Source of the DNA: Agelas oroides
Lineage: Eukaryota; Porifera; Demospongiae; Agelasida; Agelasidae
Direction of reading: 5' to 3'
Assembly (NCBI GenBank): GCA_949130485.1
Contig: OX422184.1
Location: 3,204,336 to 3,268,335 of the forward strand
DNA: 64,000 nt
Part shown: one piece after another, positions 1 through 12,200 of the stretch
How positions within the stretch are numbered: position 1 is the stretch's first letter
Layout of the letters: every line of letters starts with the position of its first letter
The notes under the pieces: generated by a model
What the model was told of the DNA's origin: nothing
The model's database searches: none
The model's input: only the letters and a program-made list of their open reading frames with translations
Made by a program: the position numbers and the translations under genes

Positions 1-1290
1 AGAAAGCATGCCCACCACCACAGGTCAGAGCGCACTTGAGAATTTAGACAGATGAAGTGGCTGGGCTGACTACCAACTTTAGTTGCGTCAATCAGGCAGC
101 GAAGGAATGTGCGTCCCAGGGGAACCACAGTAGCTGCATGGCTCAGAAGGCCAATAGGAGATTGTAGCTCTCTTTTGGTAGCAGCTTTGTGGCTCAGCCA
201 GGCATTAACTGAGCTGCTGATTCTGGCTAGCTTGAGTGGTGGCAAGCTTAGTTAGTGTCAATGTGAATACCAAGAAAGCTGAGCTGTGGTGAAGGTCCCT
301 CCACCTTATCGAAAGCTACTGGCACACCCAGCTCCTGGCATTTGTCTAGAGCTGTTTTGAACACTTGAGCACATACAGGCTCATTTGGCTGGCCAAGAAA
401 TAAATAATCTTCGAGGTAATGGATCTGCCATCAAACACCCTTGCAGTGCAACACCCACACCAGTGTGTCAGCGACTGCCGAAAAAATCTTTCGGGCTGAG
501 CGAAGGCCAAAAGGGAGAGCTGTGTCTATATAGACATCTGTGCCCCATCTTATCCCCAGCAAAGCGTGGTCATCTGGGTGAATGGGCACCATGCAATATG
601 CTTTCTTGAGGTCCAGCTTAGCTAATACAGTACCCTATCCAAGCTTCTGCATAACTAGAGTCGCATCATCCAAGGAAGCATAGCGAAGGGAGCACAGGTC
701 AGGGTGGATAGCATCATTAACACTTGCCCCTGGAGGGGGCTGAAAGATCTACAATGAGTCTCCATTGACCAGGTTGGTTGGGTTTAGGAATGAGGCCAAT
801 TGGGCTAGTGTGGCATGTAGTTGTTAGGAAGGGGGGGATCGGGCCCAATAGGCAAAATAACTGTACCTCTTCTTGAATATGCTGCTCTACCAGCTGGGGG
901 TTTTGCCGCACTGACTGTAAGTTGCAGCCAGCTGATCGGCCCCAATGTGAAACCCATGTGTAAAACCATTACGAAATTAGTCTGGATGGCTCACTAGGTA
1001 GGTGGCCCAAGCAGCTACTTTGAGAGGGGTTGCAGGTCTGAAAGGGGCTGGTCATTCACTGCATGTAAGTTTCCTTTCCACTTTGTACTAGCCAGAAGTG
1101 ATTTCCGCTCTCTGTCTGTCTTTTTTCCATCTTCGGAGGGGCCCAAGGAGTGAGACGGTCTATCCTTGTGAGAGGTGACTGACCGTACATAACATCAAAC
1201 TTCTTGTAGTGCTCTCCACTGGAGTCAAGAAGTGGTAAAGGAAGGAATGAAAGTTCAGAAAACACCTCTTGGGGAATCTCTGGCACTCTC
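1..1290 (-). pseudogene. DIRS-type retrotransposon remnant (RT and RNase H)
   Basis: Read on the minus strand, fragments match the reverse transcriptase/RNase H region of DIRS-like (tyrosine-recombinase) retrotransposons. Positions 717-911 encode a segment with IPKPNQPGQWRLIVDLSAP, the usual start of the DIRS RT core. About 540-660 encodes a palm segment with DTALPFGLRSA. About 370-430 encodes the catalytic block as YLEDY where YLDDF is usual. About 1-240 encodes the RNase H region, with paired small hydrophobic motifs and a WWW run. The frame is broken: a frameshift near 735, an in-frame stop near 433 and another near 985. An open stretch at 1056-1286 and a HPD-type motif near 990 probably belong to the upstream part of the same ORF. 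The element runs off the left edge, so recombinase and termini are not seen. It is dead as shown. I am sure of the RT class and less sure of the upstream limit. Confidence 0.8.
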
Positions 1291-3830
1291 CTTGAAATAA
1301 AAACATACGTGAACGCAACCTAAGGTATTACATACAGTGATGGGGGCGTCAATAGCAACTTCATGCGCATCAATGAAGGTCTCTGATTTTGCTATTATGA
1401 TTTTTGATACAATTTCTTGCGCCCACTTCAAACCTTCTGTACAAGTGCTCCAAAGTTTTCTTCATAAGAACTGTTCTGCTTTGCTGTACCTCCAAGCCCC
1501 ATTTCAGGCTCACACTTAGCCACTCAAAACCGCCTGCCATCTTCCATTCTTGCTAAGTGGTGAGTACTGTGAACATATTAATTGCAATTTTCAAATACTG
1601 CCGGATCCATGAAACATAAAATCAATTTGGTATGGCCTAGTTGTGTGGTAAATCAAAGATGGTTCGGAACTGCACTTTTGTCTTGTAAGCAGACATAATC
1701 TCTACCGCCGTAAGCAACACCTAGCAGGTACAGTGACACTATGAACTTACACTTGGCAGCTCTCACGACATGATGTGTAAGTTTAATCTCGATCCAGGTC
1801 AGCAGCAGGTATTCTAAATCCCATAGAATGCTTGTAAGTTCTCATAGAACTCCTGTAATTTATTGCTCAGAGATGAGGCAATTGTTGTGGCCTTACATTG
1901 TCAGTAGTATGTACATGGATTATGTATAAACAAATATTTTGATGTATGTAAATACAAGATATTTGCTATTCGAACGTATGCAGAAGTTTGGTTATTACTC
2001 CATACACCACTTTCGTGAGCAGCTCTGTCTTTGAATGAAGACACGCTTTAAGTTGTTCTCAGTGTGACCATTCCTCACCGAGGTATATCGTAACCTGTAC
2101 CTGCACTTTCAGAACACAGGTGAGTTATAGTTCAGTTGTCGAGATGTGTTTTGTTCGCTGTGCAGGTTAGCTAGTCTGATGGCTTTCCGTCACTTGTGAT
2201 GCTCGTACTTGCTGGAGCTCAAAATAGTGCTAGCCATGGTCTAAAGTAGTTACATGTACACACTGAGACCAAGGGATCCCTAGTAGCACTCTCACTGCGC
2301 TCAGGTAGCTACAGCCCGTGGGCCCTTGGGTTTCTAAATCGCGTAGATCAAGGAGTCTCAGCGTCTCTAACTATCATATAGCCTCTACTTACCAATTCCA
2401 TCACTTGCTTAGAGACATTCCTCACCAGTAAAATTGCTTGGCAACCCCTTTCCAAGTTTTCATCACATCAAAGTGTCAGGATGTGAGATCAAAGTTGCAT
2501 GACTCAAGGAGCCATTGCTGCTCTTCCTTGGCGGTCACAACTTTCACCTGGTGCCCCTTCTTTTTCAAAAACACCTCCCTTGTCAACTACGAAGGTTGAC
2601 ACTATCTTATTCTCTTTTATCAATAGTGTCATGTGTGACAGTTGCATTATTGTAAGCCTTGGGGAAAATTGCCAAATTAAACATTTGCCCACCGTTTCAT
2701 AGAATTTAACGCTCACTAAACTTTCCCATTATACAGTATGTATTGCACAATGGTACAAATGCCTGTTGCACACCCAGGAGCCACTCAATATGTGCCGTCA
2801 GAACTCTGTTAGGGGTTGACTGGAAATTCTCTCTGTCAGCCCATGCTGAGTGTTTTTTTTTTTTCACTCTAATTACTTAGAAATGTATCTTTCCAGCTGA
2901 CAAGAATGTTCTCTAACAAAGTTATGACGGCACATACTGAGTGGCTGCTGGGTATATGACAGGCAACCTGTGCAGTGTACATAAACAGTAGGGGCTAGAA
3001 TATTTGGGGTGAGCCTGGGTGATCCCCCCACTAGTGGGACTGCATTGGGCAAGTGTGTTTGTATACATGCGTGTCTGCTTGTTTGCTTGTGGCCATATAC
3101 TGTAAATTTTAAATGCGCATTTGAATATTTCCCGAAAATTGAACATCCTTATGCATTTAGTAACTGTAGCCTCAGTAGGTGAAGGGCAATGTAGGGCTAC
3201 TGCCAGAGTGCAGTGTCGGCTACCTGGAGCGAAGACGACTCAAGTTGAAGCACACATGGCAACTTGTTTGTCATGGCAGCTATGGACCGATGATCAGTGG
3301 CAGGCTGCTCTAGATCTCAGACCGTACAAATTCAGTATACATGCCAGGTTGAGATTGCTTGAGGTAAGGGCCATCGGCACTTACAGATACCAGGGATCCA
3401 GCTCATGATTTCAGCGTGAAGCTTAGTCTATCCATGTGTAGCCATAGTAGCTGCCTTGGCTGGAGAAATGTCACTGCATGCAATTTGTGACACCTATTTT
3501 TGGTGAGGACTTTAGCTAGCTGTCAATTATAACCGCAAACAGACCATGACAATCCTGCTGTGTGCCATGACAAAACAGAACATCAGCCATGTGCTGCTTG
3601 CTCAGGCTTGCCCAGGCTCCCACACGCTGATGATTAGTTATTTAGTGGGTTTAGAAGGGTGTGCATTCAAGCACAATATCAAACTATGCCAACCCCTTCC
3701 CTCCCCCCCACCTTTTTGACGATCCACTAAAGTTCATCTGAGATATTGCACTCATGCTGATCATAAAGAATTGACCTACTTAACCTTTTTTGTTGTTGTT
3801 GTTGTCATGGCTTTAGGTACAGTGGGAGAC
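1291..3830. other. Intergenic region upstream of the ZU5/death gene
   Basis: I see no convincing coding exon. An open stretch at about 3240-3363 ends at a GTAAGG donor-like site, but its phase does not join the next exon, so I did not use it. The 3' end carries a pyrimidine-rich tract and an AG at 3816 that could be an acceptor, so an untranslated or short coding 5' exon may lie here. Confidence 0.5.
2759..2965. repeat. Inverted-repeat element, about 200 bp
   Basis: The segment near 2760-2812 and the reverse complement of 2905-2965 share a long, slightly diverged match (core CCACTCARTATGTGCCGTCA). The spacer is about 95 bp and includes a poly-T run. It looks like an old MITE or fold-back; target-site duplications were not clear. 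Confidence 0.55.
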
Positions 3831-6800
3831 ATGGCCGTTTACAGTCCAGAAGCACAAGCTTTCAGAAAAGCTTTTAGTACTTTGGCAGTAGCAATTCATG
3901 AACCAGAGTCTCTGGCTGCTGAATTATACTCAAAGAATGTGATTAGCCAAGATGTCCTACGAGGGGTCGTCTATAATACTCAGACATCATTTCGTACAAG
4001 AACATTAAGCCTTCTATCTGCTATTGAAGATAACATCAAGATTAACCCTTCTGCAATGGATGTGTTCCTATCAACCCTGAAAGGAAAACCAGCAACGGAG
4101 CACTTAGCTGATGCTCTCTTTGATGAATGCCGTAAGTGTGTTAGTTATGAGTAGTTCTTCGATAATTTTGTGTGATGTGAAGATTAATTTGATGTTCATG
4201 CATCTTGTGTCTTAATGGTTCATGACTGATCATGTACATGTAACTACATACATACAGTGTACTGTCATTGTGTCCCATTCACCTTTTCAGGCTACCTAAG
4301 AGGGCTGGATGTGATTGGAGAGACCAGCTTCATAATATTTGCCAACCAAGCCCAGAGCTTCCACTGGGTAGGATATGGACTAAAGCTCCACGTTCTACAA
4401 GATGTCCTGCCAGCCAATGTGGAAGAATGTAGACTCCTCATCAAGGTGGGATTATCGGGCAAATTTTCACTACCACCAGATCTTTCCCTTATGAGCGCCA
4501 TCTATTGGCTGGATACTGAGCCCCGGTGCAAGTTTTCCAAGCCAATTACTTTAGAAGTACAACACTGTGCGAGCCCCACTCAAAGCTCTCAGTTGAGCTT
4601 TGTCCATGCCAAGTGTTCACAAAAGGAACTTCCGTACTCATTCAAGATCCTGGAAGGAGGAGTCTTCCGCTCTCATACCTCATATGGAAGCATCGAACTG
4701 AGTCACTTCTCATTTGCTGCTGTGGCAGGGAATGGAGAGCCACAATATTGTGCTAGGCTCTATTACACTGGAAATGATCTAACAACACGGAAAGCTCACT
4801 TTGTGATAACCAAGAACTTTGATGCATGTGTTACAGTAAGTTAACCACCATGTCAATAACTAGGCACATGTAAATTTCCTTGGGGGGCAAGTAGCCGCCT
4901 TATTCCTAACTTCTCCTGCCCTCAGGTTTCAATGTTGAAAGCGGGGGTGCATGGAAGCAAGTCTGATTTAAAGTCTATGTTGTGGCAAGGCTAGAGTATT
5001 TGGCCTTCAAATAACTGCAATTTCAAAGTAACTTGTGGGTGCTGTGCACATGGCAGCTGCTAGGCTTGGCTGTAAAGAGCCATGTTTGGCACAGAGTGGG
5101 CCAGTTTCTGCCCTGGCTGCACGAACAGGCCTATAAAACGCCTTTTGAGGGTTCGTATCTTGCAGGGAAGGCGACCTGGGCTCTGAGTGTGTATTTGCCA
5201 ACAACAATGCTGACTATTGCATGCTCGTTAATGAGTGGGCATGATTAAGGTCACGAGTCTGCTTATTAAGGCTGCTTATTAAAAGGCATGCATTGCTAAA
5301 AGTAGTCTCAAGTGAAAACGTTTTAGGGTTTCAAGGGTAATTAACAGTTCTGGCTATAATTGCAATACACATGTGCCCTTACTGATCTGAAAATATCTTC
5401 TTAACCCTTGAAGGCAGTGTGTAGATTTGATCTTCAAGATGCGACTCTTGGAGCGCACTTTGAAGTTGAATTCGATCAGGATTTTATCCAGCTGGATATT
5501 CCTCAAACAGGCATGAGAAAAGATGGATGGGCTATACATCCACTTGTGTACCCACAGGTAAGATGGTATGCTATCATTGTGGTGCCTTTTTTTTATAGTA
5601 GCTCTGCAAATTTCTCTCCAATCAGATAACCAAAAAAGAGGTTGATCAGTACACTGCTGGCAAACGTACTCCATCATGCCAACTACGGCTGAAGTGGACA
5701 GGAGAAGAACATGTGAAACCGTCAGATCTTTTCCACCAAATTCGTCTAATTGGAGCAAAGGCCCCACGAAACTTCGTCACCATTGAGTCTGATCTACAAC
5801 ACTCTGAAGGTACAACTGTTGAGTCATTACTTTCTGTCTTTTTTTCTAGAACATGAACTTAATGCTTCTCTTCATCCCCAGCAGGTGCTTCAGTTGCTGT
5901 GAAGGCCAATCCAAGTGGAAAAACAGCACACACTGGTTAGGTCCCTACTCTATAATAGTATGCTAACCAAGTACTGTATTGTCCCAAGCAAGTGCTCACA
6001 AGTGCTCATAAGGGCCCACAGGTGCTTTCAAATCAAACAAGAAAACTTGGGGGTGGGTACTTGCACAGAGGAAGTGTTTGAATGGCTCAACTATCCCTGT
6101 GCAAGTGCCTGCTGCTGACTTCTGGGTCTGTGCCAGCAATTACCAAATCATCACTTTGCTGACACTGTGCTCACTGCATTCCCAGGCATCTGCCCACTGC
6201 TGCAAGATAATAAAACTTGGGCTGAGGTCTGGGAAATGAGATGAGGCCAGTGTTACAGTGATATATATTTCCCTGGGGAACATGTGCCTCCAGGTACTAT
6301 GGATTGCAAATGCAGTCTATGTATCTAGAATATACTCAACTCTGTGAAGAAAAAAAAAAAGAGGCAATTTTGTTGTTGTATAAGTTTGCGCTACAGATGG
6401 AAAGAAGTATCACTGATGTTTTCTCCAGGGGGAACTCCTGGCGCTAGTGATATTTATCTGGGGGAACAGATATCACTGGCAAATACATTAGGAGCACACT
6501 TTCCCCAGGGAAACACATATCACTGTAACACACTGCAATGGAGACATCTGTAATGTACAAGAGAATGGAAAGACCAGTACATGTGAACCTTGCCAGATGT
6601 TCTGGAACTTGAAACGCATCAGAATTATCTCTGTTGTGTATGTGAAATACTGACTATGCCCACTACCTAACATTTTCACTATACATGAGTCACCACAATG
6701 TGACATACGCAAGAAGTTTGTACAGTGGGTGGCTACACAGAGGATCCCACAAAATCACAGAATTACCAAAATTGGGGGTGAGCACTTGCAATCTGGTAAT

Positions 6801-7454
6801 GCAATGTTTGTAGGAAATTCGATACAAAACCAGCACAAACAGAATGGTCAGAACATGGGCATATGAAAAGCAGGAAATGGAAACTGGAAATGAAAATCTT
6901 GCTAGGACTACAACAGCTAAGAGGTTGTGTTTCCATTTGTGTTTCCATTTGTGTTTCCATTTGTGTTTCCATTTGTATTTCCAGTTTCCATTACTCTTCC
7001 ATTTCCTGCTTTTCCACATGCCCCAGAAATGTGGCTACTACTGAAAACAAACAACAGTTTATATCAGTCAATCCAGCATAAGGTCCTTACACATAGACAA
7101 TATTAATATAAATCAAAGTTATGTAATATTCTACAAGTAAGACTAATGACTTGTCCTTTCCTTTTTTTTTTTTTTGAAGGTAACAAGCCAACTATGAAGC
7201 AACTTCTGCAGGAATTGTACAACACAGTTGCAGACAAGTGGCTTGTAATCGGTATCTATCTAGACATCCCTGAGGCCCAGTTAATGACCATTGGTGAAAA
7301 GAACCTTGGTGATCCACAAAAGTGCCTTATGGCAATGCTAAGTCAATGGCTGGCAAGCATCAACCCTCCACCAACATGGCAAGACCTAGCTGAGTCAGTA
7401 GAATTTGTTGGCTATCCAGATGTTGCTCAAATGCTGAGACAGAAATATTGTTGA
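3831..7454 (+). CDS. ZU5 and death-domain protein with N-terminal CARD-like domain
   Basis: Six exons join in frame: 3831-4131, 4291-4835, 5414-5557, 5626-5809, 5885-5935 and 7180-7454, with GT..AG borders throughout, giving about 499 residues. Residues 1-100 form an all-helical segment resembling a CARD/death-fold domain (low certainty). Residues about 115-240 are a ZU5 domain: the order LHVLQDVLP, LSGKFSLPP, IYWLDTEP, KPITLEVQHCA and YSFKILEGGVFRSHTSYG follows the ZU5 pattern of UNC5, ankyrin and PIDD. Residues about 240-390 sit where a UPA domain usually follows. Residues about 415-497 are a death domain, with a repeated W/L pattern and a closing PDVAQMLR motif. No signal peptide or membrane segment is visible, so it is probably a cytosolic adaptor for death-fold assembly (inference). 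The start is the first ATG after an acceptor-like AG at 3816; a further 5' exon is possible. Intron 5 holds two MITE-like repeats. Confidence 0.85.
6250..6532. repeat. MITE-like element in intron 5 of the ZU5/death gene
   Basis: The terminal inverted repeats are about 30 bp: 6251-6281 (GTGTTACAGTGATATATATT) mirrors 6501-6531 with few mismatches. The interior is non-coding and contains further CCCTGGGGAA / TTCCCCAGGG palindromic pieces. Confidence 0.7.
6861..7018. repeat. Fold-back with 12-bp tandem repeat
   Basis: About five copies of a 12-bp unit (GTTTCCATTTGT) lie at 6931-6990. They sit between inverted arms built on AAAAGCAGGAAATGGAAACT (6866-6890) and its complement (about 6985-7015). 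It is intronic; the reading frames through it are low-complexity artefacts. Confidence 0.7.
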
Positions 7455-7608
7455 TATAAATTATATTCTCTGGAATTGAATTGTTATAAGTTCAGTGAAC
7501 TGCTGTATAAGAAAGCTTTATATGATAAACAGCTATATGGTTGCAGATTGAATAACTCTAGAAATGAGGCTATATGTATTTAAACATTGTACTCACTCAC
7601 TTTGCATA

Positions 7609-8009
7609 TACCGTATAGCGGGAAAATTTCGCTGGTCCAAATTTTCGCGAAAATCCCGTTTCCCCTCCAGAAGAAATTTTCGCGGTTTTAATTTTCGCGT
7701 TCAGCGCGAGCTATTGCCACGCCCCTTTATCGTCGCCGGTCTAACGGAGGACGAAAGATGTCCCGTGGGAGAGGGTGGGACGTCGTCTACCGGTTTGAAA
7801 TAGCGCTACAGTGCCATAGTCAGATCGAGCGAGCTAGCGCATAAAACACACGTATGGAAAATTTCCACGAGTTCAAAAGTTCATGTGTTCAAATTTTCCC
7901 GGTTCATATTTCGCGGTTCTTATTTCGCGGTTCTTATTTTCGCGTTTTGGTCGTGGGTGGCGAAAATCGCGAAAATTTGGACCTCGCGAAAATTTCCGGC
8001 TATACGGTA
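7609..8009. repeat. 401-bp MITE with TACCGTATAGC ends
   Basis: Both ends carry TACCGTATAGC followed by GGAAATTTTCGC-like sequence in inverted orientation. The interior is full of TTTTCGCG words and has no plausible protein. The TACCGTA ends are shared with the 552-bp element at 52073-52624, which suggests a common transposase family. Confidence 0.8.
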
Positions 8010-9281
8010 AGCCTTTTTGAACAGGGTGCTCCAAAACCAGCTGGCATTGAGGAGGAGCAAACAGGCCTGGAAGGTATACTGGAAGATTGCCATGATTATG
8101 AACCAGAATTGCAAATTTGTCAGTGAGTACATAATCACAAGCATTGGACAATTCCCATTGCAACCAGCCAATGAACCCCATATAAATGCCTGCTGAGTGG
8201 ATAACTCTACACAAATAATACTTGTGGGTCATCTCAACATAAACATCTTGACCCTCACCAATCTGGATGAAACTTGATTAAGCCAGACAGAAATGTAGAT
8301 TTTTCACAAGATTTTAGCTTACCTACTGTTACTATAACTTTGAGCTACAGTTCACCAGACCCTTCCTGCTTTAACATACACAGTTCAGTCAGTCCTAGTT
8401 GTTCTACAACTCACCACATACGAGTCAATAGGCCTTGTACGTTGCGATTTCCACATCTCCTGTTCCTACTTTTAGAGTGCAGTGACCCAAGTCTGGTATC
8501 TTTTCTCATGTGAGTGACGTAGAACAATGGTAGAAAGGGTTTATGAGCGTATATACCCAAAAGAGCCGAAGGTATACTGAGCAACTAACTAAACTTACAC
8601 TAGCCAGCAGAGGGCAAATATATACCATAATTATACGCCAAACATTAAACGTATAGTCAATTGAAAAATGTTCAAAATGTTACCCTTTTGTTCAGGCCCT
8701 TTCCAGTTGCATCACGCATGCTCACGCAAGGAAAAATGACCAGACTCTCCCTGCCTTCTTATGATTCCGGTGCGAGGTAGCCTGGGAACAAGCTTAGGCT
8801 ATATATTAACATGATGTTTATCCTCATTCCAGCCTGGAACTGGGGCAGCAATGCACCATTCATTCCAAGTCAACCCACAGTATTGACCACGCCCACCCAA
8901 CGGTTTGCAAGGATTGCTTCGTAGCACACTCGCACTTACATGGGTGCAAGCCTTGCTACAGTACCCAAGTGCGTTTCAAAGCTCTAATCTGATTGGTTGG
9001 GTTTGGGTTAATTTATGGTGTTGTTAGGCATATACACAATCATAATTATAAATGTGTATAACATATTGACCAATAGGGATAGAGCTTTGAAAAGTACTTT
9101 GGGATAGCTTACCACCCGGGCCCACTTGTCATACATGTACTGCAAGCAATGAGGCACAACAAGCTGAGGAACAAGGCTGAAGTTCTGCTGTTCAGCGCTA
9201 TCAGTTAGATTTTTGCTTGAACCATAATATTTTACTCAAGGTCAGGCTATGCAATAAACACTGCACAATAAACTGTCACTA
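8010..9281. other. Intergenic spacer between convergent genes
   Basis: It lies between the 3' ends of the ZU5/death gene (plus) and SF3A2 (minus). I found no coding exon. It contains a CCAAT-bearing stretch near 8985 and 9071 and AT-rich sequence, but no repeat I can define. Confidence 0.5.
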
Positions 9282-12200
9282 CTATCGTTGTGGTGGGGGA
9301 GGAGGAGGAGGGGGAAAGTTTTGTTGCTGTCTTGGTGGGAGGTTTTTGGTTTGGGGTGGGGGGCCCTGTTTCATCATGTCCTGACGGAAATGGAACTGAA
9401 GGAAGAACTGTTTGGTGTCTGGATTCCACTCCATCCAGAACTTCTCTTCAGCTTTGTCAACCTCTCGACTGGGGATCTGTGAAGGGAGGGAGGGAGGGAG
9501 GGAGGGAGGGAGGGAGGGAGGGAGGGAGGGAGGGAGGGAGGAAAGGGAGGAAAAGAGGGAGGAAAGGAAAGAGAAGGAGAGGGAAGGAGGAAGAGCGGTA
9601 TAGAGAGAGGAGAGGGAAGAGAAGGAGACGGAAGGAGGGAGGAAAGGGAGGGAGGATGAGGAAGGAGAGGGGGAGGGAGAAAAATAAGTAAGAAGGAAGG
9701 AGGCAAGATATAATGTATAATCAATGCTATTCTGGTGTCTCTGGCTTGTAAGAATCCCATTCCACCTTTCCTCCTCTACCTTGAAAGCTATGGTCTCGTA
9801 TGGCTCTGCTGCAAACAGGAGGTACTGCCACTGGCGGTCTGGAGGTTCCATCCGCTGCTCATAGGCTGACATGAATCTGTGACGTGGACGAATCCCATCC
9901 GCTATCTCTGGGTAGTCAATCTGTGCATGGGTCAACACACACAATGAGCATCAGTTTACATACCACACAAAGTGCTGTAAAATGAGGTGTCTGTAAACTA
10001 CCTTGTACATGTACATATATGTACACTAATAACAACAAGTACCAATCAGGTTGGAGATTATAACACATAATGCATGCTTTACAATAACAACCCTCATCCT
10101 CAGGCTTCACCATCAGAGTCAAGTAGTTACCGATCACAAATCCCTCACTATCATGCACTATTACACATAGAAAAGGTGTACCGCTGTCATCCGCTGAGTG
10201 CCATACACTGTTATCACTGTGAACAGCCACCACGCAGGCATCAAACAGGTTCTTGTTGGCATGAATCCTTCGATATGGACGTGCACATGTATGTATGTAC
10301 GGCAGGAAGGTTTTGGCCAGCGATAGATTTTGCCAGTCAGTATCCCCCGTGCGGATGCATAAAGCGGACTGTCAATCTGTCAGCAAATGTCACTCAAAGG
10401 TGATTTAGGTGAGACTGCTTTTCAGCTCATTCAACAGTCACGCACAAGCAGCCTCACAACGTAAAGTTTTGTATCTCAGAGCATGTAAACCTGAAGTGGC
10501 CCTATTCCATACATTTCCAGCTACATGTACTTCTTACTATAGCCTCGTACCTAGGCCGTATTCCATACATTTCCAGCTACATGTACTTCTTACTATAGCC
10601 TCGTACCTAGGCCGTATTCCATACATTTCCAGCTACATGTACTTCTTACTATAGCCTCGTACCTAGGCCGTATTCCATACATTTCCAGCTACATGTACTT
10701 CTTACTATAGCCTCGTACCCAGGCCGTATTCCATACATTTCCAGCTACATGTACTTCTTACTATAGCCTCGTACCCAGGCCGTATTCCATACTTTTTTCA
10801 GCTATATGTACTTCTTACTATAGCCTCATACCCAGGCCATTCATAGGAGAAATGGCCTGGGTACGAGACTCTCCAGATTGTCCAGTACCCAGACCACAAA
10901 ATCTTTGTCTGAGAATGAGACTGTGAGTAAAGCCTGGTATCACTCAGAGAGGATGTATACCACAGTTATTCAGCTACCTGCTCACCTGGAAAAACAGGCT
11001 GTGTTGGCCATTGTCCGGATCTCTCTGTTTGGTAACTGCAGTAGGTAAAACAAACTGTGAGCAGTAGCCTTGTTCCCAGGCCCCGCCCAGCTTTCCGTCG
11101 CCTGCAGTACGGAAAAGCGTCACGCGCGGGGAGAGCCTGGGAACGAGGCTATGTGAGCAGCACGCAGCCTTGTTTCCAGGCCTTAAAAAAGTGGTGAAGG
11201 GTCTGCAACTAAGGGAAACACAACGAAACCCTGGTTATTCATAAACCACAGGGCCTTGTAGATGATATATCTACATCCTGTTAGCTCTGGAAAGCCTTGA
11301 ACATTACTAAACAGTTTAATTAGGGTTGAAGGTTTTTAGACTCCCCTCGCAAATTGAAACTAAATTTTTGCAACACAAATACATTTGTACATGTAAGTAA
11401 CAGTGAATATTCACACTATAGTCCTCACAAGTATTCCACAAATGTGTCGAGTTAGCCTCGTTCCCAGGCCCCGCCCAACTTTCCGTCGCTTATAGTATTG
11501 CAAGCGACGGAAAGCTGGGCGGGGCCTGGGAACGAGGCTAGTGTCGAGTCTTGCCTAGAAGCTTAGTAGAGTAAGAGCGTGTAACTCCAATAGAAGCCCA
11601 TAGTCCGGACAAAATTATTGAACCGTACTAAAAGTAGAACACCCGGTCACATGCTGTAGCAACACAGCATTGTGCAGTACGTGTTACCATTTTTAGTACT
11701 GGTGGCAATTTCACCCAGTCTCAAATTTACAGAGTTACACGCTCTTACTCTAGCCGCCCATTCTTATGCGCTCTTGGGCATTTGGATATGGGTTCCAACC
11801 CTCCATGTCCATATCATGTCTACCTGACATTGTAACATGCAACGAATAACCCCGCTTTTGCCACCATATCACTGTCAACACACACTGTACAAAATAAAAC
11901 AGGGAAGGTCTGAGAATGAGGGTACCTGTCGTACCTTTGTAGCCAGGTCTCCCAATCTTGACAAACTTCCGCACGTCTACTCTTGGTTTCTCCTGTCAAC
12001 AGAAGAAGAGAGGAGGATCTGCATCACGTCTAGCACACATGTAACATTCTTCTTCAAATAAATCAAGACAAAGACTCGTGTTCCATGACTGTTATCAACT
12101 CTATATCAAAAGGGGCAATCATCAAGACTAGTTCATTGAAGACTAATACATGTAACTTGGGTTTCATAACCGTTATCAACTTTATAAAGCGTTTTTCAGT

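Noticed and set aside
3121-3408. Upstream coding exon for the ZU5/death gene
   Set aside because: It has a donor-like GTAAGG, but its phase does not join the next exon in the established frame, and the peptide is not recognisable.
7854-8126. Open frame overlapping the right half of the MITE at 7609-8009
   Set aside because: Its first half is MITE inverted repeat, and the second half has no recognisable domain or splice context.
9290-9944. Proline/serine-rich (minus) and glycine/arginine-rich (plus) reading frames
   Set aside because: The middle part is the (TCCC)n tract in an SF3A2 intron; only 9282-9476 and 9780-9920 are real exons.
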